Below, piece by piece: positions 1 through 8,819 of a stretch of DNA of 64,000 nucleotides. Both the position numbers and the translations under genes were made by a program. The notes below the pieces were generated by a model, which did no database searches, was not told where the DNA came from, and saw only the letters and a program-made list of their open reading frames with translations. The DNA lies in contig JAEESF010000006.1 of NCBI GenBank assembly GCA_016286205.1, forward strand, positions 62,001 to 126,000. The letters run 5' to 3'. Within the stretch, counting starts at the first letter, position 1. The number at the start of each line of letters is the position of its first letter. Source of the stretch: Colicola sp016286205 (GTDB taxonomy: Bacteria; Bacteroidota; Bacteroidia; Bacteroidales; Paludibacteraceae).

Positions 1-3000
1 CTGCCGTTGTTCCGGTAGCTGCTACGCGTGGCCAAGTTATTACGGTTGAGCATGGCGCAGTAGGTCAGACCACCACTATTCGTGTTGTGGCTGCTGATGG
101 CGTTACTGCTCAGACCTATCGAATCTTCTTCCCGGTAGCTAAATCTTCTTCTACAGAACTATTGTCTATCGAGATTGATGGTGTTAACTTTAACTTTGAC
201 CCGAATCAGTATGAATATACTGTTTCCCTGCCGTACGGCACCAAGGCTGCTCCTGCGCTGACCGTTGAACGTGCTCTGCCTGAGCAGTCATTGCTGATCA
301 CTGAATCTCCTATTGGACAGGCCTCGACTGTTGTCGTAACGGCTGAGGATGGCACGCAAGCTACTTATACTATCAATTTCGCGGTAGAATATCCTGCCGT
401 TGAGAATAAGTTGTTGGCAATCATCATAGATGGTATCGGTGCGCTTGATTTGACGCAAGGCAACGATTTCACTATTGATCTGCCTTACGGCGCAAGTTCG
501 TTAGAGGTAGTGTCTGTAACTAAGGCTTATCCTGAGCAAGAAGTACAAATCATCGAAGGTGGCGTACTCACTCCGACAACCATTACGGTTAAGTCGCTCA
601 ATCCGAGTGAAGAAAATACCGTTTATACCATCACTCCTAATGTCAATCCGTATGATCCGGCCCAACTGTTGGATATTAAGATTGATGGAACTTCGTTGGC
701 TCAGTTCCAACCGGGTATCTACAATTATGTGATTTCCGTTACTGGCGAAACTCCTGTTGTTACTTATACAGCCCAAGATAATGCTGATGTAACAGAAGAC
801 GCTAGTTCTAAACATGTTATCTATGACGTAGAGGTTTTGGACGAATTCGGTGCAGTGGCATTTGCTCACCGTTATATGGTTACCTTCTTCTACCCGAATG
901 ATATTTCGTTCGACTTAGGTTTCAACAACTGGGAAGATTTCAAGAATGACGGAACCGGCAAGACTGGTAGTCGCCCGAAAGGCTGGAACGCGCCTATTAG
1001 TGCAACTACCACAGGTGATGCGGGAACTTATGACCCGTCGTCCAATACTGCCGGTGTTACCTCACCGAAGAAAGAAGGAGCAAAGGCCGCTAAACTGGAG
1101 ACAACCTATTTGTTGACTTCGGCCGAGTCTATGCCTGGCTTCTTGTCGCTATCGCAACCTACTGTTGCTGTTGGTAAATGGTTGCTCTGGGTGTATGAGA
1201 TTCACTCCTCCTTGTCATTTGGTGACCCGATTACGTTCCGTAATACTCCGGATCAGATACAGCTTGACTATAATCTGTCTGCATATAATAGGGTTACAGG
1301 TTGGCGCTTTATCTATAGTGCTAACGGACAAAAGCAAATCAATCATGCTCAGCAGTTCAGTAGCATGGCCAAAAACACATGGTACACGCTGACCAACGAT
1401 TTGACTTATTCGGATGATTATATTCCTGCTACCTTGGAGATCCTAATTAGTTCTGCTCAATCGGACAATCTGGAAGACTATTATATCAGTTCGGATGGTA
1501 TTTCGACAAGTAAACGCCACACTTCTACTATGTATGTGGATAACTTGCGTTTCAACTATAACTCCGCTCTGAGCAATGTGACCGTGAACGGAACTACCTA
1601 TTCGTTCTCTGGCAATGCTGCTTCTGCAACAATCGATGCTGAGACACAAGGTCTGCCTACCGTTTTGTTCGGCCACCAGGTACACGACCAGATGCCTGTT
1701 GTTACATGGTCGGACGAAGTAGATGGTGTTCGCACAGCTTCTATTCGCAACTATGGTGAGAACTTGTCTTACACAGATTATTCGTTGACCGTTACTCGTC
1801 CGAAATCTGCGAACACGGCTTGTACCTATTCGGTAGAAGGCAATGACCTCAAAGTGACTAAAGGTTCGGCTTATCAGACTATCGCAATCTCGAAGAACGA
1901 CACAGCGTTTGTCATCCTCGTTACTGCAGAGTCGGGCGCTAAGCAAACCTATTATGCAGCCTTTGAGAAGGCTGGTGGTAGTTCTTCGTCGCAGCACATA
2001 ACGACGGTAGAGGCAGAATCTACTATTTCCGGTCAATCTACTGCTCACCTGATCAATGTAGAGGAAGATCCTATTCTCAATTACGATCGCGAGTATGCTC
2101 TCGATAGCGTTTATATGATTGCTACCGATACTTGCTATCTGCTGACCGTATACGGACAAACGTCTGATACAACCTATGTTATCCGTCGTAATCCTTCTTC
2201 CAATGCTCTCTTGGCTTCGTTGTTGGTTAACCAACAATCGGTACCTGACTTCTTCGCTGAGACATTCGATTATACGGTTTCTCTGCCTAGCCTCGATTCG
2301 TTCGAAGCTATTCCGCAAGATTCTACAGCCGATGTACGTACATGCCTAGTGCCTATCGACGATGAGAATGCTGCTATCTATGTGCTTGTCACTGCTGCAG
2401 ATGGTAAGACACAGAATCGCTACTCTGTTTTGGCCAATATCCGTACACTCTCCTCTGATGCCTACTTGCTGTCTATTAGTGCCGACGATCAAGTACTGTC
2501 TGATTTTGCATCCGACAAATATGATTATTTGGTAGAGCTTCCTGCTCATTCCTTGATTCCGTTGTTCTCGTCGGTTGCATGCCCGGGCGCAACAGTTGAA
2601 GCAAGTATAGTTTCTGCAGGTTCGTCTGCTATCGTTACTTTCACCGTAACTTCTGAAGACGAGTCGGTTACTCGCGATTATATTGTGGGCGTTAAGGTTC
2701 TTCCTTCTGAGGTATGTACGTTGTCTGACTTGATTGTCGGAGGTGTATCGTTAGAGGGCTTCTCGTCTGACCAGACGGAATATTCTATCGAACTGCCGTA
2801 CGGCACTACTACGATGCCTGATGTGGATTACGTCCTGACCGATCGCAATAGTAAGGCAGAGCAGTCTGAAACGGCTCAAACGGTTCAGATTTTCGTTATG
2901 GCAGAAGATAGCATTCACTCTACCACTTATATTGTTACGTTCACGATTGCTAAGTCTAACAACTCGGCATTGAGTTCTATCTCTCTGGATGGCGAGCAAT

Positions 3001-4295
3001 TGGCTTCCTTCTATGTAGATGATTATGACTATGAAATTCAGCTGCCTTACGGTTCTTCCGAACCAGAAGTTACTGCCGTTGCAGCTGATACTACAGCTAC
3101 TGTGACTATCGAGGGTGGTGTGATTACTGTCGTAGCGGGTGATGGTGTTTCTACATCTACTTACACGGTTACATTCACTATCCTGCCTTCTACTAATGCT
3201 AATCTCCAGGCAATCTTCTTGAATAGTACTTTGCAGAGTGGTTTCGTGCCTGATACGTACGAATACAACGATACAATCACCTATGGGGCTGCTATGCCTG
3301 AGATCACTTGGCTAACGGCTGACGAGCAACAGAAAGTAGATACTACATGGATTGGTGATAACGAATTGCAGATTCTGGTAACCGCAGGAGATGGTGTTAC
3401 CACATCCGAGTATTCGATTATCTTCTTCCATCAGTTGTCCACCAACTGTCGACTTAAGGATCTGAAAGTACGCGGTATTACGGTTACCGGATTCTCGCCT
3501 GATTCTGTAGTCTATCTGATCGAATATCCTATAGGAACTCGCGAAGAGCAACTCTGCACAGAGGCGAATATCAAGGCTATTCCGGAGGATGACGATGCTA
3601 CGATTACTTTGAGTTCTGAGGGTTCAACCATCCAAATCCTTGTTACTGCCCCGGATGGCAAGTCTAAGAAGGTATATGTGATCGAGCAAGTTATTCTGCT
3701 TTCCTCTGAGGCTCGTCTCCAGATGATCTGGTTGGATGGCGTTGAGGTTCGTGACTACATGATGGATTCGCTGACCTATACGATCAAGATTGTTCCGGGT
3801 TCACCGCTACCGATGATTACCGCTCAACCACTTGATACATTGGCAACTTGGGAACCGGGTCTGGAAATCGAGACTGAAAACGGTAAGATGGTTCAAGTAT
3901 TCGGTGAAGCACAAGATGGTACTTTGGCAACTTATACACTCAACTTCGAGTATGCCAACTGGACTGCAACCGGTACAACGGACACCGATGACTATCTGTT
4001 CTTCTATGCAGGTGGTGGCCAGTACAAGGCAGTTACAATCAGTATCGGTGTGCAGATTGCTATCTACGATATGGCAGGCCGCTTGCTGACTATCGGAGAA
4101 GTACCGACAGCCGATCCTTCGGATGTAGTTGTTGAGGTAGATGACGAGGGCAATCAGATTCTGGTTGAGGCATTGCCTTCTGCTGCAGGTTACCTCTATA
4201 CACCGCCTGTCAACGAAGCACTCTTCTACGTCTTCTTCGACTCCAAGACCAAGCGTATTGCTAAGGGGGGCAAATTCCGCCTGGCGGCTTATTAA
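1..4295 (+). CDS. Giant secreted cadherin-like repeat protein with PCMD-like module (5' truncated)
   Basis: The frame is already open at base 3, so the true start lies upstream; a GTG at 87 is only an internal codon. About eleven repeats of roughly 75-90 residues follow the pattern LxxIxxDGxxLxxF...YxYxVxLPYGT...VTAEDGxxxxYTITF, typical of the bacterial cadherin-like beta-sandwich family. Between about 900 and 1560 the repeats are interrupted by a module with GWN, GKWLLWVYEI-like and MYVDNLRFNY segments, resembling the Bacteroidetes putative carbohydrate metabolism domain (PCMD), a likely glycan-binding jelly roll. The tail (YDMAGRLL ... FYVFFDSKTKRIAKGGKF) looks like a type IX secretion sorting domain. 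Inference: a long cell-surface adhesin or glycan-binding fibre. A strong terminator follows. The family call is good; the ligand is unknown. Confidence 0.85.
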   Translation, partial: AVVPVAATRGQVITVEHGAVGQTTTIRVVAADGVTAQTYRIFFPVAKSSSTELLSIEIDGVNFNFDPNQYEYTVSLPYGTKAAPALTVERALPEQSLLITESPIGQASTVVVTAEDGTQATYTINFAVEYPAVENKLLAIIIDGIGALDLTQGNDFTIDLPYGASSLEVVSVTKAYPEQEVQIIEGGVLTPTTITVKSLNPSEENTVYTITPNVNPYDPAQLLDIKIDGTSLAQFQPGIYNYVISVTGETPVVTYTAQDNADVTEDASSKHVIYDVEVLDEFGAVAFAHRYMVTFFYPNDISFDLGFNNWEDFKNDGTGKTGSRPKGWNAPISATTTGDAGTYDPSSNTAGVTSPKKEGAKAAKLETTYLLTSAESMPGFLSLSQPTVAVGKWLLWVYEIHSSLSFGDPITFRNTPDQIQLDYNLSAYNRVTGWRFIYSANGQKQINHAQQFSSMAKNTWYTLTNDLTYSDDYIPATLEILISSAQSDNLEDYYISSDGISTSKRHTSTMYVDNLRFNYNSALSNVTVNGTTYSFSGNAASATIDAETQGLPTVLFGHQVHDQMPVVTWSDEVDGVRTASIRNYGENLSYTDYSLTVTRPKSANTACTYSVEGNDLKVTKGSAYQTIAISKNDTAFVILVTAESGAKQTYYAAFEKAGGSSSSQHITTVEAESTISGQSTAHLINVEEDPILNYDREYALDSVYMIATDTCYLLTVYGQTSDTTYVIRRNPSSNALLASLLVNQQSVPDFFAETFDYTVSLPSLDSFEAIPQDSTADVRTCLVPIDDENAAIYVLVTAADGKTQNRYSVLANIRTLSSDAYLLSISADDQVLSDFASDKYDYLVELPAHSLIPLFSSVACPGATVEASIVSAGSSAIVTFTVTSEDESVTRDYIVGVKVLPSEVCTLSDLIVGGVSLEGFSSDQTEYSIELPYGTTTMPDVDYVLTDRNSKAEQSETAQTVQIFVMAEDSIHSTTYIVTFTIAKSNNSALSSISLDGEQLASFYVDDYDYEIQLPYGSSEPEVTAVAADTTATVTIEGGVITVVAGDGVSTSTYTVTFTILPSTNANLQAIFLNSTLQSGFVPDTYEYNDTITYGAAMPEITWLTADEQQKVDTTWIGDNELQILVTAGDGVTTSEYSIIFFHQLSTNCRLKDLKVRGITVTGFSPDSVVYLIEYPIGTREEQLCTEANIKAIPEDDDATITLSSEGSTIQILVTAPDGKSKKVYVIEQVILLSSEARLQMIWLDGVEVRDYMMDSLTYTIKIVPGSPLPMITAQPLDTLATWEPGLEIETENGKMVQVFGEAQDGTLATYTLNFEYANWTATGTTDTDDYLFFYAGGGQYKAVTISIGVQIAIYDMAGRLLTIGEVPTADPSDVVVEVDDEGNQILVEALPSAAGYLYTPPVNEALFYVFFDSKTKRIAKGGKFRLAAY

Positions 4296-4334
4296 AAAGT
4301 GTGCTTACATGCACCAGAGTTGCATGTATTTACT

Positions 4335-4372
4335 AAAAAATCCCGCGTGCATTTGTGTATGTGGGATTTTTT
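4335..4372 (+). terminator. Intrinsic terminator after the cadherin-like gene
   Basis: A 16-bp stem (4335-4350 with 4357-4372) has a 6-nt loop, A-rich 5' flank and T8 tail. It includes three G-U wobbles when transcribed rightward. Leftward these would be A-C mismatches, so it should work mainly on the plus strand, as suits two co-directional genes. Confidence 0.85.
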
Positions 4373-4383
4373 TTGTAATTTTG
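4352..4383 (+). promoter_or_regulatory. Bacteroidetes-type promoter for the DUF5686 gene
   Basis: TTTG at 4352-4355, a 20-bp gap, then TAATTTTG at 4376-4383, matching the sigma-ABfr consensus (TTTG, about 20 bp, TAnnTTTG). It overlaps the terminator of the previous gene, so transcription stops and restarts within about 50 bp. Confidence 0.75.
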
Positions 4384-4419
4384 CGCCCTGCTTCGTAGAT
4401 GGCATAGTTTGAGTTATTC

Positions 4420-7212
4420 ATGCGTTACAGACAGATTGTACATATTCTTTTCATGGTGCTATGCCTCCTGGGCATCCGATTGACTGTATCAGCTCAAGAG
4501 ACTTCTCTTTCCGGTATAGTCGTAGATGCTGATACCGGAGAGAAACTGCCGTTTGTACAAATCTATTTTGTCAATCCGCTCAATCCCGATACGCTGACTT
4601 CTCAATACGGCACAACTTCTGCCGCAGATGGTTCTTTCTCCTTGAGCAATCCGGTAGGCTATACTACCGTTCATTTCCAAATGGTAGGCTATAAAACTGA
4701 GAAACTCACGTTGCGCGCAGGGCAGCAACGTAGAAATCTTAAGATGAAACTCGAACCGGATGTGTACGGCTTGCAAGATATCATCGTGACACCGAATAGT
4801 GGCAAGCGATATCGCCGCAAAGGGAATCTCGCGGTCGAACTTATTAAAAATGTGATTGCGCACAAAGATTTTTTCCAGGTACGCTCCGCGGACCATTATA
4901 AGGCCGAAGTGTACGATCGAATGTCTTTTGCGGTAGATAATTTTACTCCTGATTTTGACAAGGCGCTATGGAAGAACCTTCGTTTTATGGAGAAATATAT
5001 CGATACTACGGGAACTAATCCTTCGCTCACTCTTTCTATCCGCGAGCATCTGGGATACGAGTATTTTCAGCACAAACCCCATCGTAAGAATCTGGTCATT
5101 GAGCACGACCGTACTTACGGCCTTGAACAGATAATGTCCACTCAGACCATAGAAAAGAACATGGATGCCATTTTTACGGATGTGGATATCTACGACAACG
5201 ATATGAATCTGTTGTTCAATCGCTTTGTTTCGCCCTTGTCTTCTACGCTTGCAGTTAGTTACTACGAGTATTACATAATGGATACCATTGTTCTGGATGG
5301 CGATTCGGTTATCGACTTGGTTTTTGTCCCTGTCAACTCTGAGAGCTATTCGCTGATGGGGCATTTGTATATCATGAATGACTCCACATACAAGCTCAAG
5401 AAATATGCGGTTAGTATTCCTCCGCATATCAATCTGAATTTTGTGAGCAACTATTCGTTGGAGCAGACATACAAGCGCTTGGACAATAATCTGTGGTCAC
5501 CTGACCGAACCAATATATCGTGTAAATTATTTCTTTTCAATCGCAAGAAAACCATCATTGCACGTCAAACGCGACTTTATACGGATTTCGATTTTGAGTC
5601 GGAGCTTGAACCCAAAGTATTTGCGATTGTTGATTATAAAAGCAATCCGCCTACTGTTGCAAAAGATGCGGAGGAACTGTTTTGGGCAGAACATCGCCCC
5701 GAACCATTGTCTCAGTACGAAAGTTCGGTAGAAGAGATGGTCGAGGAATTTAAGGTCAATCCTAGTTCCGGCTCACTCTTCATGACTCTGGATGCTCTCA
5801 GTACACAGTACGTGCGCACTGCTCCTCGAGGCCATTTGTTGGAATCCAAATGGGACTTTGGACCGATCTATAACATGGTTTCGTGGAATAAGTTGGAAGG
5901 TGTCCGTTTGCGCTTGGGTGGACAAACAACGGCCAATCTGCATCCTCAGTTGTTTTTCGCTACATACGTGGCATTCGGTACATCCGATTTGCGACCAAAA
6001 TACAACGCAACGCTTATGTATTCGTTCAATAAGAAACGTTATCATCAGTACGAGCGTTTGCGCGATTATATAGCCATTTCTGCGCAATATGATGCAGAGG
6101 AACCGGGCTTGCAAACAGAGATTATTGCTCGCGATAATATTATTAGGTCTATTCCGTTCAGCAAACCCATGGACAAGAATATGGCATATGTTTTCAATGC
6201 GCAGTTGAGTTATATGAAGGAGTTTCGCAACCATCTGTCGATTCTTGCCAATTTCAACTATGAGTTCAACGAGGCTGCGGGGGCTATGCATTATGACCGT
6301 ATTCATTGGACCGATTCGGCTACTTATACCACCTTGCGCGGATTCGACAAGAATGGCATCAATGCGTACCATAACTACGAGTTGTCAGCCGAATTGCGAT
6401 ACTCTCCTGGCTTGACAATTCCGATGAATCGAATGGGTGTTGAAACTCCGTTATCCTTGGAACACGATGCGCCGATTATTTCTATTCGTCACCAGGTTGG
6501 TTATTTGGACGATAGAGGCTTGCACACATCGCTCGGCGGAGGACAAGGTTTCATTTACAATCGTACGGAACTGACAGCGGAGAAACGCTTCTGGTTCTCT
6601 TCGTTTGGCCATTTGGATGCTCGTCTTCAGGCCGGATATATTTGGAATAAAGTTCCTTTTACCAAACTTTACTATCCTTCTGCATCCACGCCTACTTCTA
6701 TTTTCTTGGCTAGAAATGCATTCAACCAGATGCAACCGATGGAGTTTATGTTCGATGCCTACGTAGCCCTGTATGCTACGTATTATTTCAAAGGATGGAT
6801 ACTCAATCGTATTCCGGGTATCAATCGTCTGAAGTTGCGCGGAGTTGTTAGTTTTTCGGCTATCTATGGTGGCTTGAGCAAGAAGAACAATCCGTATATT
6901 CCTGGCAATGAGGGCCTATATGCTCTGCCGAACAACGTGTCCGATTTTGTGTTCGACTCCAACGACCCAACTATTGTGACATCTGGTGTCACATCTTCTC
7001 CTATCGGCAAATTGCCGTACATGGAATTAACGGCAGGTTTTGAGAATATCTTCAAGGTTCTTCGTATTGAATACGTGCGCCGTTTGACATACAACGACTA
7101 CGAATTGCCTATCATGGTAACAAATACAGACGGCGAGTTGGTGCATGCTCGTCGTAGAATAGGTGCCTGGGGACGCAATGGCGTGAAGATTTCCGTGCGT
7201 TTGGCTCTTTAG
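4420..7212 (+). CDS. DUF5686 family outer-membrane protein with carboxypeptidase-regulatory-like domain
   Basis: 930 residues. A signal peptide (about 1-25, ending SAQ) is followed by a carboxypeptidase-regulatory-like beta domain (about 27-110; SLSGIVVDADTGEKLPFVQIYF ends in the usual VGYKTEKLTL). The rest matches DUF5686, a Bacteroidetes family predicted to form an outer-membrane beta-barrel; the C-terminal half is rich in alternating aromatic strands and ends in KISVRLAL. Function is unknown; the N-terminal domain is like the one on SusC proteins but no plug domain is present. The gene has its own promoter and its stop overlaps by 4 bp the stop of the convergent DAHP synthase gene, with no terminator between them. 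Confidence 0.85.
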   Translation: MRYRQIVHILFMVLCLLGIRLTVSAQETSLSGIVVDADTGEKLPFVQIYFVNPLNPDTLTSQYGTTSAADGSFSLSNPVGYTTVHFQMVGYKTEKLTLRAGQQRRNLKMKLEPDVYGLQDIIVTPNSGKRYRRKGNLAVELIKNVIAHKDFFQVRSADHYKAEVYDRMSFAVDNFTPDFDKALWKNLRFMEKYIDTTGTNPSLTLSIREHLGYEYFQHKPHRKNLVIEHDRTYGLEQIMSTQTIEKNMDAIFTDVDIYDNDMNLLFNRFVSPLSSTLAVSYYEYYIMDTIVLDGDSVIDLVFVPVNSESYSLMGHLYIMNDSTYKLKKYAVSIPPHINLNFVSNYSLEQTYKRLDNNLWSPDRTNISCKLFLFNRKKTIIARQTRLYTDFDFESELEPKVFAIVDYKSNPPTVAKDAEELFWAEHRPEPLSQYESSVEEMVEEFKVNPSSGSLFMTLDALSTQYVRTAPRGHLLESKWDFGPIYNMVSWNKLEGVRLRLGGQTTANLHPQLFFATYVAFGTSDLRPKYNATLMYSFNKKRYHQYERLRDYIAISAQYDAEEPGLQTEIIARDNIIRSIPFSKPMDKNMAYVFNAQLSYMKEFRNHLSILANFNYEFNEAAGAMHYDRIHWTDSATYTTLRGFDKNGINAYHNYELSAELRYSPGLTIPMNRMGVETPLSLEHDAPIISIRHQVGYLDDRGLHTSLGGGQGFIYNRTELTAEKRFWFSSFGHLDARLQAGYIWNKVPFTKLYYPSASTPTSIFLARNAFNQMQPMEFMFDAYVALYATYYFKGWILNRIPGINRLKLRGVVSFSAIYGGLSKKNNPYIPGNEGLYALPNNVSDFVFDSNDPTIVTSGVTSSPIGKLPYMELTAGFENIFKVLRIEYVRRLTYNDYELPIMVTNTDGELVHARRRIGAWGRNGVKISVRLAL

Positions 7213-8243
7213 TCTTTAGTAGGTTTTTGCACGCGAAGACTTTCTGCGTGAATCAAATCGAATAGTTGCTCCACAAATTCTTGCGGCAACTGGTTCTCTT
7301 TTGCCCATGCGATACGTTTCTCTACTATCTGTCGGAAACGTTCCGGTTGCAAGGGAGTTATGTTGTGTTGGTGCTTGTAGGCGCCGATTCTCCGGCTGAT
7401 ATCCATTCGTTCCGCAATCGTTTGCCAAAGTTGGTCATCCGCTTCGTCTATCTCGGCTCGGAACCAATTGAGAGTGGTATCCCTATTTTGGGTAGCACTC
7501 TCGTGATTGTCTCGTGATTGTCTCGATAAAGTCTCGTATATGTCGCGGAAATTCTCGGGCGTGATTTGCTGATTTTTGTCCGATAGTGCCTGCGCGGGAC
7601 AGCAATGTACTTCCACCATCCAACCATTGTATTGCAGTTCCTCCGATTTGGTCAGCAATTCCGCAATCTTGTCGGCATTGCCACTCATGTGACTCGGGTC
7701 TATCAGCAACGGAATATCCGGTCGGGAGAAACGAAGCGTATGGGCCATTTTCCAGCATGGCTGATGGTTACAACCACGATGCACGGCCAGAACCGGAACT
7801 CCAGTTTTCTCAATACGTTCGATGTTCCCGAGCCAAAGTTGCGCATCTTCCTGCACGGGATTTTTGACCAATACGCCCTTGGGCTTCTGGCTTGCTGCGT
7901 TAATCGTGTTGGCCAGTTCTTGCACGGCTATTGGATTGGCGCTCGTACGTGCTCCTAACCACAAGTAGTCAATGCCCGCTTTCAGCGCAGCTTCCACGTG
8001 TTCGGGAGTTGCTACTTCTGTTGCAACGGGCAGACCATACGTCTCTCGTACTTCTTTCAGCCACTCCAGTCCTTCCGCACCAACACCTTGAAAAGTATTC
8101 GGACTCGTTCGCGGTTTCCATATTCCCGCGCGGAAAATAAAATTCAACTCACCGCAAGCCTCTTTTAGTTGGCGGGCGGTGAGTAAAACCTGTTCGCGCG
8201 TTTCTGCGCTACACGGACCGATGATATGTATCGGCGAACGCAT
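7209..8243 (-). CDS. Bifunctional 3-deoxy-7-phosphoheptulonate synthase / chorismate mutase (type II)
   Basis: 344 residues, cytosolic, shikimate pathway. Residues 1 to about 235 are the KdsA/AroG-like DAHP synthase barrel (IIGPCSAE, FRAGIWKPRTSP, LWLGARTSANP, HRGC, IDPSHMSGN), which joins phosphoenolpyruvate and erythrose 4-phosphate. Residues about 258-340 are an AroQ-type chorismate mutase (EIDEADDQLWQTIAERM, IGAYKHQHNITPL) that makes prephenate. This fusion order is known in Bacteroidetes. The linker (about 238-256, ETLSRQSRDNHES) is encoded by a GTCTCG word repeat that recurs in an unrelated gene 14 kb away. Convergent with the DUF5686 gene and 19 bp downstream of the small lipoprotein gene, probably one transcript. 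Confidence 0.93.
   Translation of the reverse strand: MRSPIHIIGPCSAETREQVLLTARQLKEACGELNFIFRAGIWKPRTSPNTFQGVGAEGLEWLKEVRETYGLPVATEVATPEHVEAALKAGIDYLWLGARTSANPIAVQELANTINAASQKPKGVLVKNPVQEDAQLWLGNIERIEKTGVPVLAVHRGCNHQPCWKMAHTLRFSRPDIPLLIDPSHMSGNADKIAELLTKSEELQYNGWMVEVHCCPAQALSDKNQQITPENFRDIYETLSRQSRDNHESATQNRDTTLNWFRAEIDEADDQLWQTIAERMDISRRIGAYKHQHNITPLQPERFRQIVEKRIAWAKENQLPQEFVEQLFDLIHAESLRVQKPTKD
7498..7537. repeat. GTCTCG word repeat inside the DAHP synthase/chorismate mutase linker
   Basis: On the plus strand the word TCTCGTGATTG occurs twice in tandem, followed by TCTCGATAAAGTCTCGT. Bases 7510-7537 (28 bp) are identical to 21454-21481. The repeat is in frame and falls exactly between the two catalytic domains. 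Confidence 0.8.
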
Positions 8244-8262
8244 GATGGTCGAATGTGTCGAC

Positions 8263-8733
8263 TTAGTAGATCAACTGGAGGCGGAAGTGCATATCTTCCG
8301 GGTTCTCAGTGCTATAGAGATAGTCGGAGTTGGTCAACTGAATCTCAACATATCCGCAACCTAAACGATAGTCAATGTGCTGCGTGTAGTAAACCATCGT
8401 TGTGTCGTGGGCAATGGTGTCTATCACTTGCTCACTCATATACACACTCATTGGCAATGCTACCTGATAGGCATTTGCGGTACCGTAGTTGAACTCGCGG
8501 CAGATAGTCCAGTTTCCGTAATCATAGATATCCCAAGTGATCTCAGGAACATCAAAGTGGTAGTAGTATTGCCGTGTCTCGTCATCAAAATTCCAGTCTG
8601 GCTGCATAACAGTCAGGTCCAATGTGTTGGTGTGGAATTTGCAGTCTGCGGGCGTGCAAGTACAATTATCTTTACATGCGGTTAATCCTACCAATGCGAG
8701 CAAAAGTGTCGCTACTAAAATACGATTTTTCAT
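8263..8733 (-). CDS. Small lipoprotein of unknown function
   Basis: 156 residues from the ATG at 8733. A longer reading from a TTG at 8757 is rejected because that codon lies inside the -7 promoter box. The N-terminus is a lipoprotein signal (MKNRILVATLLLALVGLTAC). The mature part has a Cys-rich start (KDNCTCTPADC) and beta-rich, aromatic sequence; no family was recognised. It comes first in a transcript with the DAHP synthase/chorismate mutase gene, and its promoter is paired back to back with that of the glucosaminidase gene. Probably anchored in the periplasm or outer membrane. Confidence 0.75.
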   Translation of the reverse strand: MKNRILVATLLLALVGLTACKDNCTCTPADCKFHTNTLDLTVMQPDWNFDDETRQYYYHFDVPEITWDIYDYGNWTICREFNYGTANAYQVALPMSVYMSEQVIDTIAHDTTMVYYTQHIDYRLGCGYVEIQLTNSDYLYSTENPEDMHFRLQLIY

Positions 8734-8754
8734 AAAAACTATCATTTTGCGCCG

Positions 8755-8786
8755 CAAAATTACTACTTTTTTTGCATATATGCAAA
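8755..8786 (-). promoter_or_regulatory. Promoter for the small lipoprotein gene
   Basis: Read on the minus strand: TTTG (plus 8783-8786), 20 bp, TAATTTTG (plus 8755-8762), 21 bp before the ATG at 8733. Its -33 box is one arm of the palindrome TTTGCATATATGCAAA shared with the opposite promoter. Confidence 0.8.
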
Positions 8787-8802
8787 TTATTTTGTACTTT
8801 TG
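8771..8802 (+). promoter_or_regulatory. Promoter for the glucosaminidase-dciA-mutS2 transcript
   Basis: TTTG at 8771-8774, 20 bp, TACTTTTG at 8795-8802; the start codon is at 8820. The -33 box is the left arm of the 16-bp palindrome 8771-8786, so both divergent promoters share about 16 bp of DNA. Confidence 0.8.
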
Positions 8803-8819
8803 CGCATTATTTCGAATAA

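Noticed and set aside
1443..2318. Open frame antisense to the cadherin-like gene
   Set aside because: Shadow of a strongly supported repeat protein; composition Arg/Ile-rich as expected for a reverse frame.
8734..8757. Extended N-terminus of the small lipoprotein from TTG 8757
   Set aside because: The codon lies within the -7 promoter box, and the lipoprotein signal begins at the ATG 8733.
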